Assembly: GCA_003833135.1 (NCBI GenBank)
Contig: QZLH01000189.1
Location: forward strand, 8,288-72,287
DNA length: 64,000 nucleotides
Direction of reading: 5' to 3'
Source of the DNA: Oehlia diaphana
Lineage: Eukaryota > Glomeromycota > Glomeromycetes > Glomerales > Glomeraceae
Part shown: piece by piece, positions 1-10,696 of the stretch
How positions within the stretch are numbered: position 1 is the first letter of the stretch
Layout of the letters: every line of letters begins with the position of its first letter
The notes under the pieces: generated by a model
Databases searched by the model: none
What the model was told of the DNA's origin: nothing
Seen by the model: only the letters and a program-made list of their open reading frames with translations
Program-made: the position numbers and the translations under genes

Positions 1-159
1 ATTGTATACCTATCAAGTATCTGATATATGTATGATATATATATTAATACCCGATATGTGTATGATATGTGTATTATTTGTGTATGATTTTCTACATTTT
101 GAGTACCCGATATGTGTAAGATATGTGTAGGATAAATCATTTTTTTACCAGTGCTATAG

Positions 160-700
160 GATTCGGTATTCAACTTTGGAACTGATTCTTTATAATAGAT
201 TATTAGGAAAAAAGAATGTTAAAATTTTTTTAATAGTTTCAAAAAAATTTTTTAAAACTAACTTATGGGTTTCAGTATCCAACTTTGGAACTGATTTCCT
301 ACAATAAAATTATACATGCCACCCAAATTATTTTGGGCTGCCATAATTATAAATAAAATCCCAAATTCAATTATAGCATTCCAAATTATTTTGGCATTTT
401 ACATAATAAATTATATATAAACTGAATGAATTACAGCATCCCAAATTATAATTATGACATCCCAAAATAATTTGGGCAGCATGTATAAATAAAATGTTAA
501 AAAAATATTAAAAATCGTTTAATGAATAATTTTTTAAGTTTAATAAAGTTTTGAAAGTAAAATGTTTGAAATATGAGATTTTGGTATTCAAATCGGAACC
601 AATTTCCTAGAAAAAAATTTTTTTAAAAATAGTTTCAAAAGTAAATGTTTGAAAAAAAATGTTAAAGATAGTATGAAATAGTTTAGTTAAACTTTTTTTA
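160..700. repeat. Degenerate tandem repeat block
   Basis: Loosely repeated blocks share the words 'tattcaactttggaactga', 'aatttcctag' and 'agtttcaaaagtaaat', giving about three diverged copies; the block resumes at about 2745-2820. One copy is split by the small inverted-repeat element at 311-487, and the block as a whole is split by the element at 702-2744. No coding potential seen. Confidence 0.5.
303..495. mobile_element. 177-bp MITE with 8-bp target duplication
   Basis: The element spans 311-487. Its left end reads tatacatgccacccaaatta, and the reverse complement of the right end reads tatacatgctgcccaaatta; the match continues for about 35 bases. The 8-mer aataaaat lies directly outside both ends (303-310 and 488-495). 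Short length, terminal inverted repeats, no ORF and an 8-bp duplication fit a non-autonomous hAT-type element. Because the duplicated 8-mer is AT-only, chance contributes some doubt. Confidence 0.6.
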
Positions 701-701
701 T

Positions 702-2744
702 TAAGGCTGTTCCAAATTAATTGTTTGTTTAACGTCCAGACCTTTTAAAAAAATTAAGGGGTGAGGAGACTTAAGTTAAACAAACCAAATAAATAAACAT
801 AGAAAAATTTGAAAATTTCAGGTAAACTTTAAAGGCACTACAGTCAATCTTTGATATAGTGAACTCTTGATATAGTGAATTTTTCAGACAATTATAATAA
901 ATTTCCCCTTACTATAATGAATTAACCAATTAAATCTCTTAAAATTTTCACTATAACTTTATAGCGAAGTTTAGGTCTAGACACTAGGGTTCGTTATATC
1001 AAGGTTTGACTGTATATATTTATTAGCTTTTAAATTTTTTCAAAAATAGAGGGGTATTTGTTAATATGTGTTTATTAAATTTCAAATTTTTTAAAAAATA
1101 GAGGGGAAGGAAGACATTAAACAAATAATCAAGTTAGAACTAAGAATGGGTTCACAAATGATTTTCAAATTTCGCAATATTGCAGATTTTGGAGTTGAAT
1201 TGCAGTTAGTAGCCCGCAATTCCACAATTCTAATTGCTACCCATAACTGTCAGTTTCGTATAATTATAAAAATGCTAGAACTATGGATTTTGGCATTTTC
1301 TTTTAATTTTTTTTACATAAAAAATGCCAGAATTATAGTCCTGGCATTTTCTTTTAATTTTTTTTTACATAAAAATGCCAGAACTATGGGTTCTGGCATT
1401 TTCTTTTATTTTTTTATATAAAAATGCCGGAACTATAGTTCTGGCATTTTCTTTTATTTTTTTTTACATAAAAGCGCTGGTACTATAATCCCGGCATTTT
1501 CTTTTATTTTTTTTACATAAAAACGCTGGTACTACATTTTCTTTTGATTTTTTTTGTATAAAAATGCTGGTACTATAGTTCCAGCATTTTCTTTTGATTT
1601 TTTTTGCATAAAAATGCCAGTACTATAGTGCTGGCATTTTCTTTTGATTTTTTTTACATAAAAACGCCGGTACTATAGTTCTGGCATTTTCTTTTGATTT
1701 TTTTTACATAAAAACACTGGAACTATAGTTCCAGCATTTTCTTTTGATTTTTTTACATAAAAAATGCCAGAACTATAGGTTCCAGCAGTTTCTTTTATTT
1801 TTTTTACATAAAAATGCTAGAACTATGGGTTCCAGCATTTTCTGTTATTTTTTTTACATAAAAACGCTGGTACTATGGTTCTGGCATTTTCTTTAATTTT
1901 TTTTTACATAAAAAATGCTGGAACTATAGTTCTAATAATTTTTTTTATATAAAAATGCTGGTACTATAGTTCTGGTATTTTTTATTGATTTTTTTTACAT
2001 AAAAATACTGGTACTATGATTCCAGCATTTTCTTTTGATTTTTTTTACATAAAAACGCCAGAACTATGATTCTGGCATTTTCTTTTGATTTTTTTTTACA
2101 TAAAAACACCAGAACTATGCGTTTTCTTTTGATTTTTTTTACATAAAAATGCCAGAACTATAGGTTCTGACATTTTCTTTTATTTTTTTATGTAAAAATG
2201 CCAGAACTATGAGTTCTGGCATTTTTTTAAATTTTTTTTATGTAAAAACGCTAAAACTATTATTTCCAGCATTTTTTTTATTTTTTTTTATTAAAATTGC
2301 TAGAACTATTAGTTCCAGCATTTTTTTTTGCAGTTATAATAAGAGAAAATGCCGTTTCTGGCAGTTTTTCCAATTACCAATCCATCTTTTTCTAAAAAAT
2401 AATATCATTTTTTTTTAAATTTTGTTAATGAAAATGATTTTTTTTATGATTAATAATAAGAGAAAATATATTTTTTATTAGTTAAATTAAAAAATTATAT
2501 TTCATTAAAAAAAAAATAGTTTTTTTTGCGGACATTCCTCAAATCTGCAAATATTCTGCAATTGAATTGTGGTACTTTAGATATTTGCGAATTTGCAGAA
2601 TATTTGCAGGATTGCGGATAATTGCAGATTTGCAAATCTGTGGATTTTAGATTTAAAAATCCGCAATATTCTGCAATACCATAAATCACAATTATTCCGC
2701 AATTACATATTTGTGATACCATCCTTACAAGTTGGAACAGCCTA
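702..2744. mobile_element. 2-kb non-autonomous element with inverted ends carrying a minisatellite
   Basis: The left end starts taaggctgttcc; the right end, reverse complemented, starts taggctgttcc. The interior holds 'ttgcag/ctgcaa'-rich subterminal DNA (about 1150-1260 and 2520-2740) and the hairpin minisatellite. No transposase ORF is visible. About 65 bp beginning agtttcaaaagtaaat occur on both sides (631-700 and 2745-2815); these belong to the surrounding tandem repeat, so no clean short target duplication can be claimed. The end sequence resembles hAT termini. Confidence 0.45.
1263..2340. repeat. Minisatellite of about 50-bp hairpin units
   Basis: About 20 imperfect copies of a roughly 50-bp unit. 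Each has a self-complementary core such as 'gccagaactatagttctggc' followed by a T-rich stretch and 'acataaaaa'. Both arms of the core often change together (ccag/ctgg, cgctgg variants), so each unit can fold into a small hairpin. Apparent ORFs across it are by-products of the repeat. Confidence 0.85.
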
Positions 2745-2984
2745 AGTTTCAAAAGTAAATATTTGAAAAAATGTTAGTATAAATTTCAATAGTATGAAAT
2801 AGTTTAATTTTAGTTAAAGTAAAATTTTTATCAATAGTCTAATTGAAACAATAGAAATCAATCAGTAAATTTGAACTGAACAATAGTTATCAATTGGGTA
2901 TTAACCTGATTGATACCTAATTGAAGTGTACACCAATTTTTAACTATTGAATGAATCAGATAACTGATCAAAAAAAAAGTTACC

Positions 2985-3362
2985 AATCGCACAGGTCGAA
3001 ATTAGTTAAATAAGGTATCAATAGGTTATCAATAGGTTATCAATCGGCTATCAATAGGCTACCCTATTGGTAGCCTATTGAACTTGCACCATAATTAGTC
3101 ACCAATCAGGCAGGCTGATTGATAACCTATTGATAACCTACTAATACCTTATTAATAACTAATTTGATAAAAATACCAATAGGATACTAATAGGTTATCA
3201 ATAAGTTATCAATTGGCTAACAATCAGCCTGCCTGATTGGTGATGGATTATGGCGCAAGTTCAATAGGCTACCAATAGGGTAGCCTATTGATAACCGATT
3301 GATAACCTATTGATACCCTATTGATACCCTATTTAACTAATTTCGACCTGTGTCGGATAGAT
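2985..3362. repeat. Long palindrome (about 180-bp arms)
   Basis: The left arm (about 2985-3165) and right arm (about 3180-3362) are near-perfect reverse complements, from 'acaggtcgaaattagttaaa' on the left to 'tttaactaatttcgacctgt' on the right, with a centre of about 15 bp. The arms consist of repeated 'ggttatcaatagg' words and contain a Tn-like 'caggcaggctg' core. It could extrude as a hairpin. No ORF; probably a fold-back or MITE-derived element. Confidence 0.75.
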
Positions 3363-4651
3363 ACCCGATTGGTCAGCATTTTACCTGTGTTTTAAATTAC
3401 AAGTAAGATTATAACTTAACTTGTATTTAAAATTTGTTTGGACATATTATTAAAGTATTATGAGGAGTCGGTAGAGAAATTAGCCATTGGTTCATTAATA
3501 GTAAATGTTTATATCTTATACTTATATAAAAGTAGTAGACTTGTAGCATAAATTACGTGTTCATATTATGCAGTAAATATACAGGATAAGGTATTCAGTT
3601 TAAATATTCAAATCAAATTTTAATGACAAATCAAATTTAAAACTTAGTTTAAAATCTGGTTGATTATTTTAATCTGAAATTCGAATTTTGATTCAGATTT
3701 TACATTTGTTTACAATATGCAATTCGATTGTATAATTCAGATTTAAATTCAATTTATTTTTCAAATTTAGTAAATCACTTATTTGATTATGAAAATCTCA
3801 TTCAGAATTTGAAAAATCTGAATTTAAACTGGAATTCATGAATTTGATTTCATGTCCTAGTTGGTAGTATTATACAGATAATCATTCTTTAACGTTATAC
3901 AATATAGTATCAAAAATCAATATATTTTTTTATTACTCTTCAATGAGAATTGACTTTATTTTATCGATTTTGATTCCATAGTATAATCTAATTTATTTGA
4001 TTATATTTAGTACCCGCCATTAGAAAATATAGTGCATTGAACGAGTTATCGACAAAGACATATGAAACACTGCATAAGTCATATGTAAAAAACCCATATT
4101 GAGGAAAAATATGATGCAACAACAGGTAAATGCTGTTAGTTAAAAATTTTGATTTTCTTTAAAATAAATATAAAAAAATGTAAATTAATTATAAAATTAT
4201 AAATTTTACAGGTAAAACGTAAAGAATTGATCCCTTCAGATAAAAAACTTGTTTACCATAAAGCAGAAGGCTTTGGTAAAGTATTTTGGAAGTTATCGTT
4301 AGATTGTATCGATTAAAAATTAGAATCATGGAAAAAAATGAGAGTAAACTACATTCAAATTTTATTGAAGGTTTATTGCAGATAATTACAACTTTGGATA
4401 TTTTCTTGGACACATCTTCGCAGGAGTCTGAAAATGACAAAATTTACATTAAAATTTATGATTCAGTACACCTGAAAAATGGACAAATTTTAAGAATAAT
4501 AGGAGAATTTCAGGGTAAAGAATGGTTTCTAATATTGTGATGACACTTGCAGAAAATCAAGATCAATATAGCTTCGATAAAGGAGCTAGTACAGAAAAGT
4601 AAGTAAATAAAGAAAATTAGAAAAATGCAAATTTTTAGTTTTGCCTGGTCT

Positions 4652-6429
4652 TAGTGTTTCAAAAAAAATCTGATCTGATTCGTATCCATGGATCTAATCC
4701 AAAATGGATCAGATTGGACCAGCTTTTTTATAATCTGTGATCTGATTCGAATCAAAAAAATTTGATCCGTTTTAAATTGAATCGGATCAGATCAATTATT
4801 CATTCAAATCAAATCAGATCGAATCAGATTCAAACAGATTCAGATCAGATTCAGATCGGATCTGAATCTTAGAAAATAAAAAATATTTTGCGCAATGTTT
4901 TTTATTAAGACAATTAAAAACCGTTGCAAAACAGTTATTTTTAGCTGAATAAACCGTTTCACAACGGTTTATATTAAAATAATTTAAAAAACTATTGCGA
5001 AATGGTTCTTTTTAGTTAAATAAACCATTTTGCAACAGTTTATATTAAAATAATTTAAAAACTGTTGCGAAACAATTCTTTTTAATTAAATAAACCATTT
5101 CGCAACAGTTTATATTAAAATAATTTAAAAACTGTTGCGAAATGGTTCTTTTTAGTTAAATAAACCGTTCACAATGGTTTATACTAAAACAATTTAAAAA
5201 ACTGTTGCAAAACAGTTCTTTTAGTTAAATAAACCATTTCGCAACAGTTTATATTAAAATATTTTAAAAAACTGTTGCGAAATGGTTCTTTTAGTTAAAT
5301 AAACCATTTCGCAACAGTTTATATTAAAATATTTTAAAAAACCGTTGTGAAATAGTTCTTTTTAATTAAATAAACCATTTCGTAACAGTTTATATTAAAA
5401 CAATTAAAAAAACTATTTCACAACAGTTTATATTAAAATAATTTAAAAAACCATTACAAAACAGTTTTTTTAGTTAAATAAACCATTTCGCAACAGTTTA
5501 TATTAAAAATAATTTAAAAAACTGTTGCGAAATGGTTTTTTTTAGTTAAATAAACCATTTTGCAATGGTTTATATTAAAATAATTTAAAAATCATTGCAA
5601 AACGATTTATTTACTAAAAAGAACCGTTTTGCAACGGTTTATATTAAAATCGTTAAAAAAACCATTGCGAAATGGTTTTTTAGTTAAATAAACCGTTTTG
5701 CAATGGTTTACATTAAAATTATTAAAAAAACTGTTACTAAATGGTTCTTTTTAGTTAAATAAACCGTTCACAATGGTTTATACTAAAACAATTTAATAAA
5801 CTGTTGCGAAATGGTTCTTTTTTGTTAAATAAACTATTTTGCAACAGTTTTTATTAAAATAGTTTAAAAAACCGTTGTAAACCAGTTCTTTTTAATTACT
5901 AAATAAACTGTTTCGCAACAGTTTATATTAAAATATTTTAAATAAGCGTTGCAAAACAGTTCTTTTTAATTAAATAAACCATTTCACAATGGTTTATATT
6001 AAAATATTTTAAAAAACTGTTGCAAAATGGTTCTTTTTAGTTAAATAAACCATTTCGCAACAGTTTTTATTAAATTTGTTAAAAAACCATTTTGCAACGA
6101 TTTTTATTAAATTCGTTAAAAAATTATTTCGCAATGGTTTTTTTCGTTTAAATTGAAGTTTTGCAACATTTTTTATTAAATAAATCTTTAAAAAAATGTT
6201 GCAAAACATTTTTTAACTTCTGATTCAAATCGGATTCGAATTAGATCAGTTTTATCTGAATTGGATTTAGACCGAATCGAATCAAGCTCATTTCAGATTC
6301 AGATCAGATCAGATCCAATTATTTTTGATCTGAATTCGAATCAGATCAAATCCAACTTTTTTTGATCTGAATTCAGATCAGATCAGATTCATCTCAAATC
6401 TGATCTGATTCAATCCGTTCAGAACACTA
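4652..6429. mobile_element. 1.8-kb hAT-like non-autonomous element with internal minisatellite
   Basis: The left end starts tagtgtttc and the right end, reverse complemented, starts tagtgttctg. Both subterminal regions (4660-4870 and 6220-6420) are dense in GATC/'cagatcagat' words in inverted orientation. The flanking 8-mers are cctggtct (4644-4651) and cccagtct (6430-6437), a 6/8 match consistent with an aged 8-bp target duplication. Removing the element brings the host ORF back into one frame (see findings). It has no coding capacity. Confidence 0.6.
4890..6215. repeat. Minisatellite of about 68-bp palindromic units
   Basis: About 18-19 copies of a unit built from 'aaactgttgcgaaatggttc', a short A/T spacer 'tttagttaaataaa', 'ccatttcgcaacagttt' and 'atattaaaataattt'. 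The two cores are complementary, so every unit can fold. Single-base variants (cgttgc/gcaacg, attgc/gcaat) tend to occur as matched pairs between the arms. Confidence 0.85.
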
Positions 6430-7089
6430 CCCAGTCTTCAGGAAAGTTACAAATAATGTGTCTTTGAATTTTGAGATGCAGTAAGTTTAGTTAGTTAAAA
6501 ACCAATAAATGGTAAAGTTTGGACTTTATTCCATCTTTTTAAGACTAAAATTTACCAATTTTTGACCCTTAACCAGTTCTGCTACTCTGCAAAAATAATC
6601 CTTTTACTTTTCAAAATTTTCTAAAGACTGACCAAAGACTGTCAGGACTGACTGATTATTAACAATTTTTTTTTATTTTTAAAAGGTATTACTATTGTTT
6701 AAATTTTTTTGGGGGCCACTTAAAGAGCCATACGAACTTGCTCTTATTCGCTGATATGATATTAAAATAATACTAGAACCTGAACTTTACGGTTGCCTGA
6801 AACTTTATTATACTAAAGAATATAACACTATACTGATTGGATCTATCAATGCCAAAGTACATATTATTCCATAGTTTGGTAAAGAAAATTATTATTTATT
6901 AAATAAATATATGTTTTAATAAAATTCAAAACTTTAAATTTTAATAAAATTTGAAAAACTTTAATTAAATTCAAAAACTTTAAAATTAATTAAATTTGAA
7001 AACAATAAAATTTTAAATTTTAAATAAAGTCAAAAAGTTTGACTTTTAGTAAAACTGCAAATTGTAATTGGTTGATTGATTATTTTTTT

Positions 7090-7375
7090 GTAAAGTTTTT
7101 TTAGAATTCTGCAATTTTGCAAATTACTGTAGAAATTTTTTTTAATAAATCTGCAGAAACATGTAAAATTGCAGAATTTCGCAGAATTTTTTTAATAAAT
7201 CTTAAAAAACCTGTAAAATTGCAGAATTTTGCAAATTTTGTGAAAAAATTCTGCAGTAATCTGCAAAATTGCAAAATTTGCAAAACTTTGCAGAATTGCA
7301 TCAAAAAAAGTGCAAAAAAAATACAGAGAATTGCAAATTTTACAGTTTTCTGCAATTCTGCATCCTAAAAAATTC
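7090..7375. repeat. TGCAGAATT-rich repeat patch
   Basis: Dense short repeats of 'tgcagaattt', 'aaattgca' and their complements. They create overlapping ORFs on both strands of similar composition, a sign of low-complexity repeat rather than genes. The same words occur in the subterminal parts of the 702-2744 element, so this may be a solo end of a related element. Confidence 0.5.
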
Positions 7376-7507
7376 CCTGATGTAGATTTAATTTGTTGAA
7401 CAACTTTACTCAAATATAAAAAGAAATTTTACTGTATATAATTAAAGTAATGAGTAGTGAAATTATTTAAAGTGAAATATATTTACAGTAATTTTATTTA
7501 ATAAAAT

Positions 7508-8030
7508 TATCAGAAAATTTGTTTAGACATAATTTAGTGTAATATTTTAGAGGTGGTGTAAAATTTTGAAATATTACACTAAAAATGTAATATTACAGAA
7601 GTTTACATTTTTAAATTTAAATAATTATAGTAATTCAATAATATTTCGCTATTTACTAATCTAATCAAGATGATCTATAGCTCATTGGAATCAGCTCATC
7701 AAGATGAATCAAATGGTAGTAAAATCACATCTCTACATTTGATAGATAATTTTCTATTAATTTAAAAATTTATTGCATAGTATAAAGCATTCTATCAACT
7801 GTAAAAATGCAATTTTACTACTATTCGATTCATCTTGATGAACTGATTCCAATGAGCTATAAATCGTCTTGATTGGATCAGTAGATAGCAAGATATTATT
7901 AAATTTCTATAATTATTCAAATTTAAGATTGTAAACTTCTGTAATATTACATTTTTAGTGTAATATTCAAAATTTTACATTACCTCCAAAATATTACACT
8001 AAATTACACCTAAACAAATTTCCTGATGAT
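7508..8030. mobile_element. Fold-back element with about 230-bp inverted arms
   Basis: The left arm starts ttatcagaaaatttgtttag; the right end reverse complements to ttatcatcaggaaatttgtt, with long matching arms containing 'agtgtaatatt' repeats and 'gatctatagctcattggaat' (7671 onward; its complement at about 7826-7870). A central 80-90 bp is unpaired. No ORF. A diverged relative appears at about 49600-50100. Confidence 0.7.
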
Positions 8031-8964
8031 AAACATATATAATATAGTAATTTATATTAAAAATGGTATACTGAGTTTAATAAAAAGATAATTAAAAAAA
8101 CATTGAAAAAAAAAAATCTGAAATTTTGTCAAAAAAATTTTTTTATATATTTATATAAATTGTAAAATATAGTACAAAATTAATTAAAAGTAAAATTATT
8201 GAAATAAAAATTAATTATTAATAATTCAATATATAATATTTTAAAGAGTTCTATAAATATGAAAATTAAGCAACTAAAAACTTTTAGTATACTAAAAATA
8301 TGCAATTTAGTTATCTTATATATTACAAAATTTTCTCAAAATTAAGCATTATAAAATTCTTAAATTTTTCTATGATGGCTAAGCATCTTGATACCTTACA
8401 TATATAAGTATTTTCCAGAGTCCTGTTTTAAATGCCATTTTTGCAAAATTCATCATTTTGAAAAATACTGTATATAAAAAAACTAGATTACCCTAAGTAA
8501 ACTTGTAGAAGTATATAAATTTTATATCTTCATATTTTAGGAAATGATCGGTAAAAATTGTCACGTGATTGAAGAATTTTTCTGGGTTAAAAAAAACGCA
8601 GCCACACGTGATTGCGTGTCGCTCAAAAGTATGGTTTGCGTGTTAGAATTCGATTTAGGCTGAATTCCGAGGTGTCACAGAGGATAAGGTCCAGCAGAAG
8701 TCTTCGCTCAGAGTATCAAACAGCTCGAAAGTTCATATCTGTTAATAAAATCATATGATTTATAAATATTGTAACTTAATTGGTTGTTAAATCTAACAAG
8801 GGTTATATTAAAAACTGAATATTTCGTGATATGTGTGAGTCTCCTAAATCATTGCCTTTTTATCAAAAAAAATATTTACACCTTATGAAGCGAAATGAGA
8901 AACGCTTTTGCAACTTTGAACAATCCATATGACAAACCTAACCAGTTTATATTAACCAGGTAGG

Positions 8965-9361
8965 CTGGTAGGTAAGGATGGTCACCGGTCCTAGAAGACC
9001 ACGGTCTCACCGGTCCTACACCCCAAAAAGACGGACCGGTCCATCTCGCGTAGGACTGCGGTCTTTCGGTCCTGGGCTAATTCTGGCCAGATACATAGTG
9101 TCGGCCGGAATTACTAAATACGGCCGTCACGTGATCCCGGATAAATAGTTTAGCCACCGGGCAAAAAATTTTTTACTGGTTCTGCCATTGTAACACAAAA
9201 TTTTTTGTGTTACATTTTCTTGTAATTCTGGCCAGCACTATAAGTTCGGCCTGAATTAACAGCAGGACCGAAAAGACCGAAAGACCGCGGTCCGGTCTTA
9301 AGACCGGCAGTCCTGGGACCGAGTAGGACCGGTAGGACCGATGACCATCTTTACTGGTAGG
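8965..9361. mobile_element. 381-bp hAT-type MITE with perfect 8-bp target duplication
   Basis: The element spans 8973-9353. The left end reads taaggatggtcaccggtcct and the right end, reverse complemented, taaagatggtcatcggtcct. Both sides are flanked directly by ctggtagg (8965-8972 and 9354-9361). It is far richer in GC (ggtcc/ggacc words) than its surroundings. An 8-bp duplication with short TIRs is the signature of hAT elements. No ORF. Confidence 0.85.
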
Positions 9362-9946
9362 GCGTTCGAGATAATTAACTTATTTGGATTTTGAATGCGT
9401 TAATGCAATCCTATATTGATGTCTGCGTTTAATTCGCATTTGTTTTATTGATCGTAATGAAAATAGGGAAAACAATCCAAGGAACAAAGGAAATCCAAAT
9501 CCATTTATTGTTACTATACTATCAGTTTTCTTTAATATAACATTAACTCATGGTCCGGTTTCATTTGTTATCTTGCTAAATTTCGTCCTAATCAATGATA
9601 TTTATTCTGTAAGTTCAAAAGTCATTTTTACATAATATCAATTTCTTGGCTCTCGGAACTTACATCTACGTACTTGATTGTCTCGTCCGGAACTTTCGTG
9701 TCCAATATTTGAGTTCAATATAATGCTTCGGAAGAAATAATGTGCTTGAAAATCTTACTTCTAAAAAAAAATCGTCATAATTTAAACGATACCAACTGCA
9801 AAAGTATCGATCTTGATAATATGAAGATGAATAAATATATGTCTCAAGATCGATACTTTTGCAAGACAACTATCAAATAGGTATGATCGACAAATATTTA
9901 CTTTTGGAATCCTGATAATCGAAAAAAAAAAAAATATATCTTTCCA

Positions 9947-10384
9947 ATGGCTAGCGCTATAGTATCGTCAAAGATAAAAATGCTCGTACCAGCTGGTAAT
10001 GCAAGACCAACACCACCAATAGGGCCAATTTTAGGACAAAGAGGATTAAAAGCAATAGATTTTTGTAAACAATTTAATGAATTTACAAAAAAATATGAAG
10101 TAGATACACCAATTCCAACGATACTCACAATGCAACCCGATCGTAAATTTACATTTACTTGTAATATGCCGCCAACAACTTGGCTATTGAAAAGAGCTGC
10201 TAAAATTGATAAAGGTGCAGCTAAGCCAAAACATGAAATTGCTGGTAAAGTTAGTTTAAAACATATTTATGAAATTGCTAAAATTAAACAAAATCAAGAT
10301 AATATGAAGGATTTTGATTTAAGATCCATTTGTAAAAGTATTGTTGCTACTTGTGGTAGTATTGGAATTGAAGTTGTACCATAA
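9947..10384 (+). CDS. Mitochondrial large-subunit ribosomal protein uL11m
   Basis: A single-exon 145-residue protein of the bacterial L11 family. It binds the GTPase-associated centre of large-subunit rRNA and helps factor-dependent steps of translation, here in the mitochondrial ribosome. The N-terminal lobe is plain: VPAGNARPTPPIGPILGQRG (residues 14-33), the proline-glycine motif of L11, followed by the RNA-binding C-terminal lobe ending SICKSIVATCGSIGIEVVP. The length matches bacterial and mitochondrial L11 (about 140-150) rather than cytosolic uL11. The ATG at 9947 puts the conserved KIKMLVPAG at its usual distance from the start. There is no long presequence; a short basic N-terminus may serve for import. 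Downstream, the F-box/WD gene converges on it from the minus strand (312-bp gap). Confidence 0.93.
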   Translation: MASAIVSSKIKMLVPAGNARPTPPIGPILGQRGLKAIDFCKQFNEFTKKYEVDTPIPTILTMQPDRKFTFTCNMPPTTWLLKRAAKIDKGAAKPKHEIAGKVSLKHIYEIAKIKQNQDNMKDFDLRSICKSIVATCGSIGIEVVP

Positions 10385-10696
10385 TTATCTTAAAGAAGAA
10401 AACTTAAACTAAGAGGAGACTACAAAAGGGGTGTTAGGTTTTATTTAGAGCCTTGGAAGCGTATTCTCGAAGGCTATGTAAAGCTAAATGAAAGAACAAA
10501 AACAACAAAACAAAATACGGGAAATTTATTAATCATAACTGTAAAATAATTACATTGCCGAGATAAAAATATGATTTTATTAGAAATTCTTATCAGTGTT
10601 TAGAATAATTATTAAAATAAATTATCTATAAATCAGTTGGCATAATATTAAATACAATAAATAAAATAAAATAAATAGTTAAACCACCAAGAAAAG
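10385..10696. other. Convergent intergenic gap
   Basis: AT-rich DNA between the 3' ends of the uL11m gene and the F-box/WD gene. It must hold both 3' UTRs; aataaa-type words occur at about 10655-10670. Nothing else seen. Confidence 0.5.

Larger units (their letters stand above)
4010..6919 (+). pseudogene. Decayed transposon-like ORF, split by an inserted element
   Basis: Fragments can be read in order across several frames: PAIRKYSALNELSTKTYETL (from about 4013), a piece across an apparent GT-AG intron (QQQ-VKRKELIPSDKKLVY, 4117-4260), the piece from 4286 containing KIYDSVHLKNGQILRIIGEF, then after a 1-base frameshift WFSNIVMTLAENQDQY (4525-4575). After the inserted element come FRKVTNNVSLNFEMQ (about 6438-6481) and EPYELALIR-YDIKIILEPEL ending NKYMF (6725-6919) with in-frame TGA and TAG. 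The general look is that of proteins tied to fungal mobile elements, but I cannot name the family. Stops and frameshifts make it non-functional. Confidence 0.55.

Noticed and set aside
1146..1421. Plus-strand ORF at the start of the 50-bp minisatellite, and another at 2209-2418
   Set aside because: They are translations of the repeat unit, Phe/Ile/Leu-rich, with non-repeating frames broken.
4890..6215. Possible CRISPR-like array (regular 68-bp repeats)
   Set aside because: Units are contiguous palindromes without unique spacers, in a eukaryotic genome with introns; it is a minisatellite.
7101..7413. Three overlapping ORFs on both strands
   Set aside because: All derive from TGCAGAATT low-complexity repeats.
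8560..8760. Less AT-rich stretch considered as a structural RNA or tRNA
   Set aside because: No cloverleaf, no TTCGA-type B box and no recognisable RNA core; may be 5' UTR of the uL11m gene but this cannot be shown.
9666..9869. 67-codon minus-strand ORF upstream of uL11m
   Set aside because: No ATG-supported coding character; contains a local inverted repeat ('cgatacttttgcaa' / 'ttgcaaaagtatcg'), which explains the odd composition.
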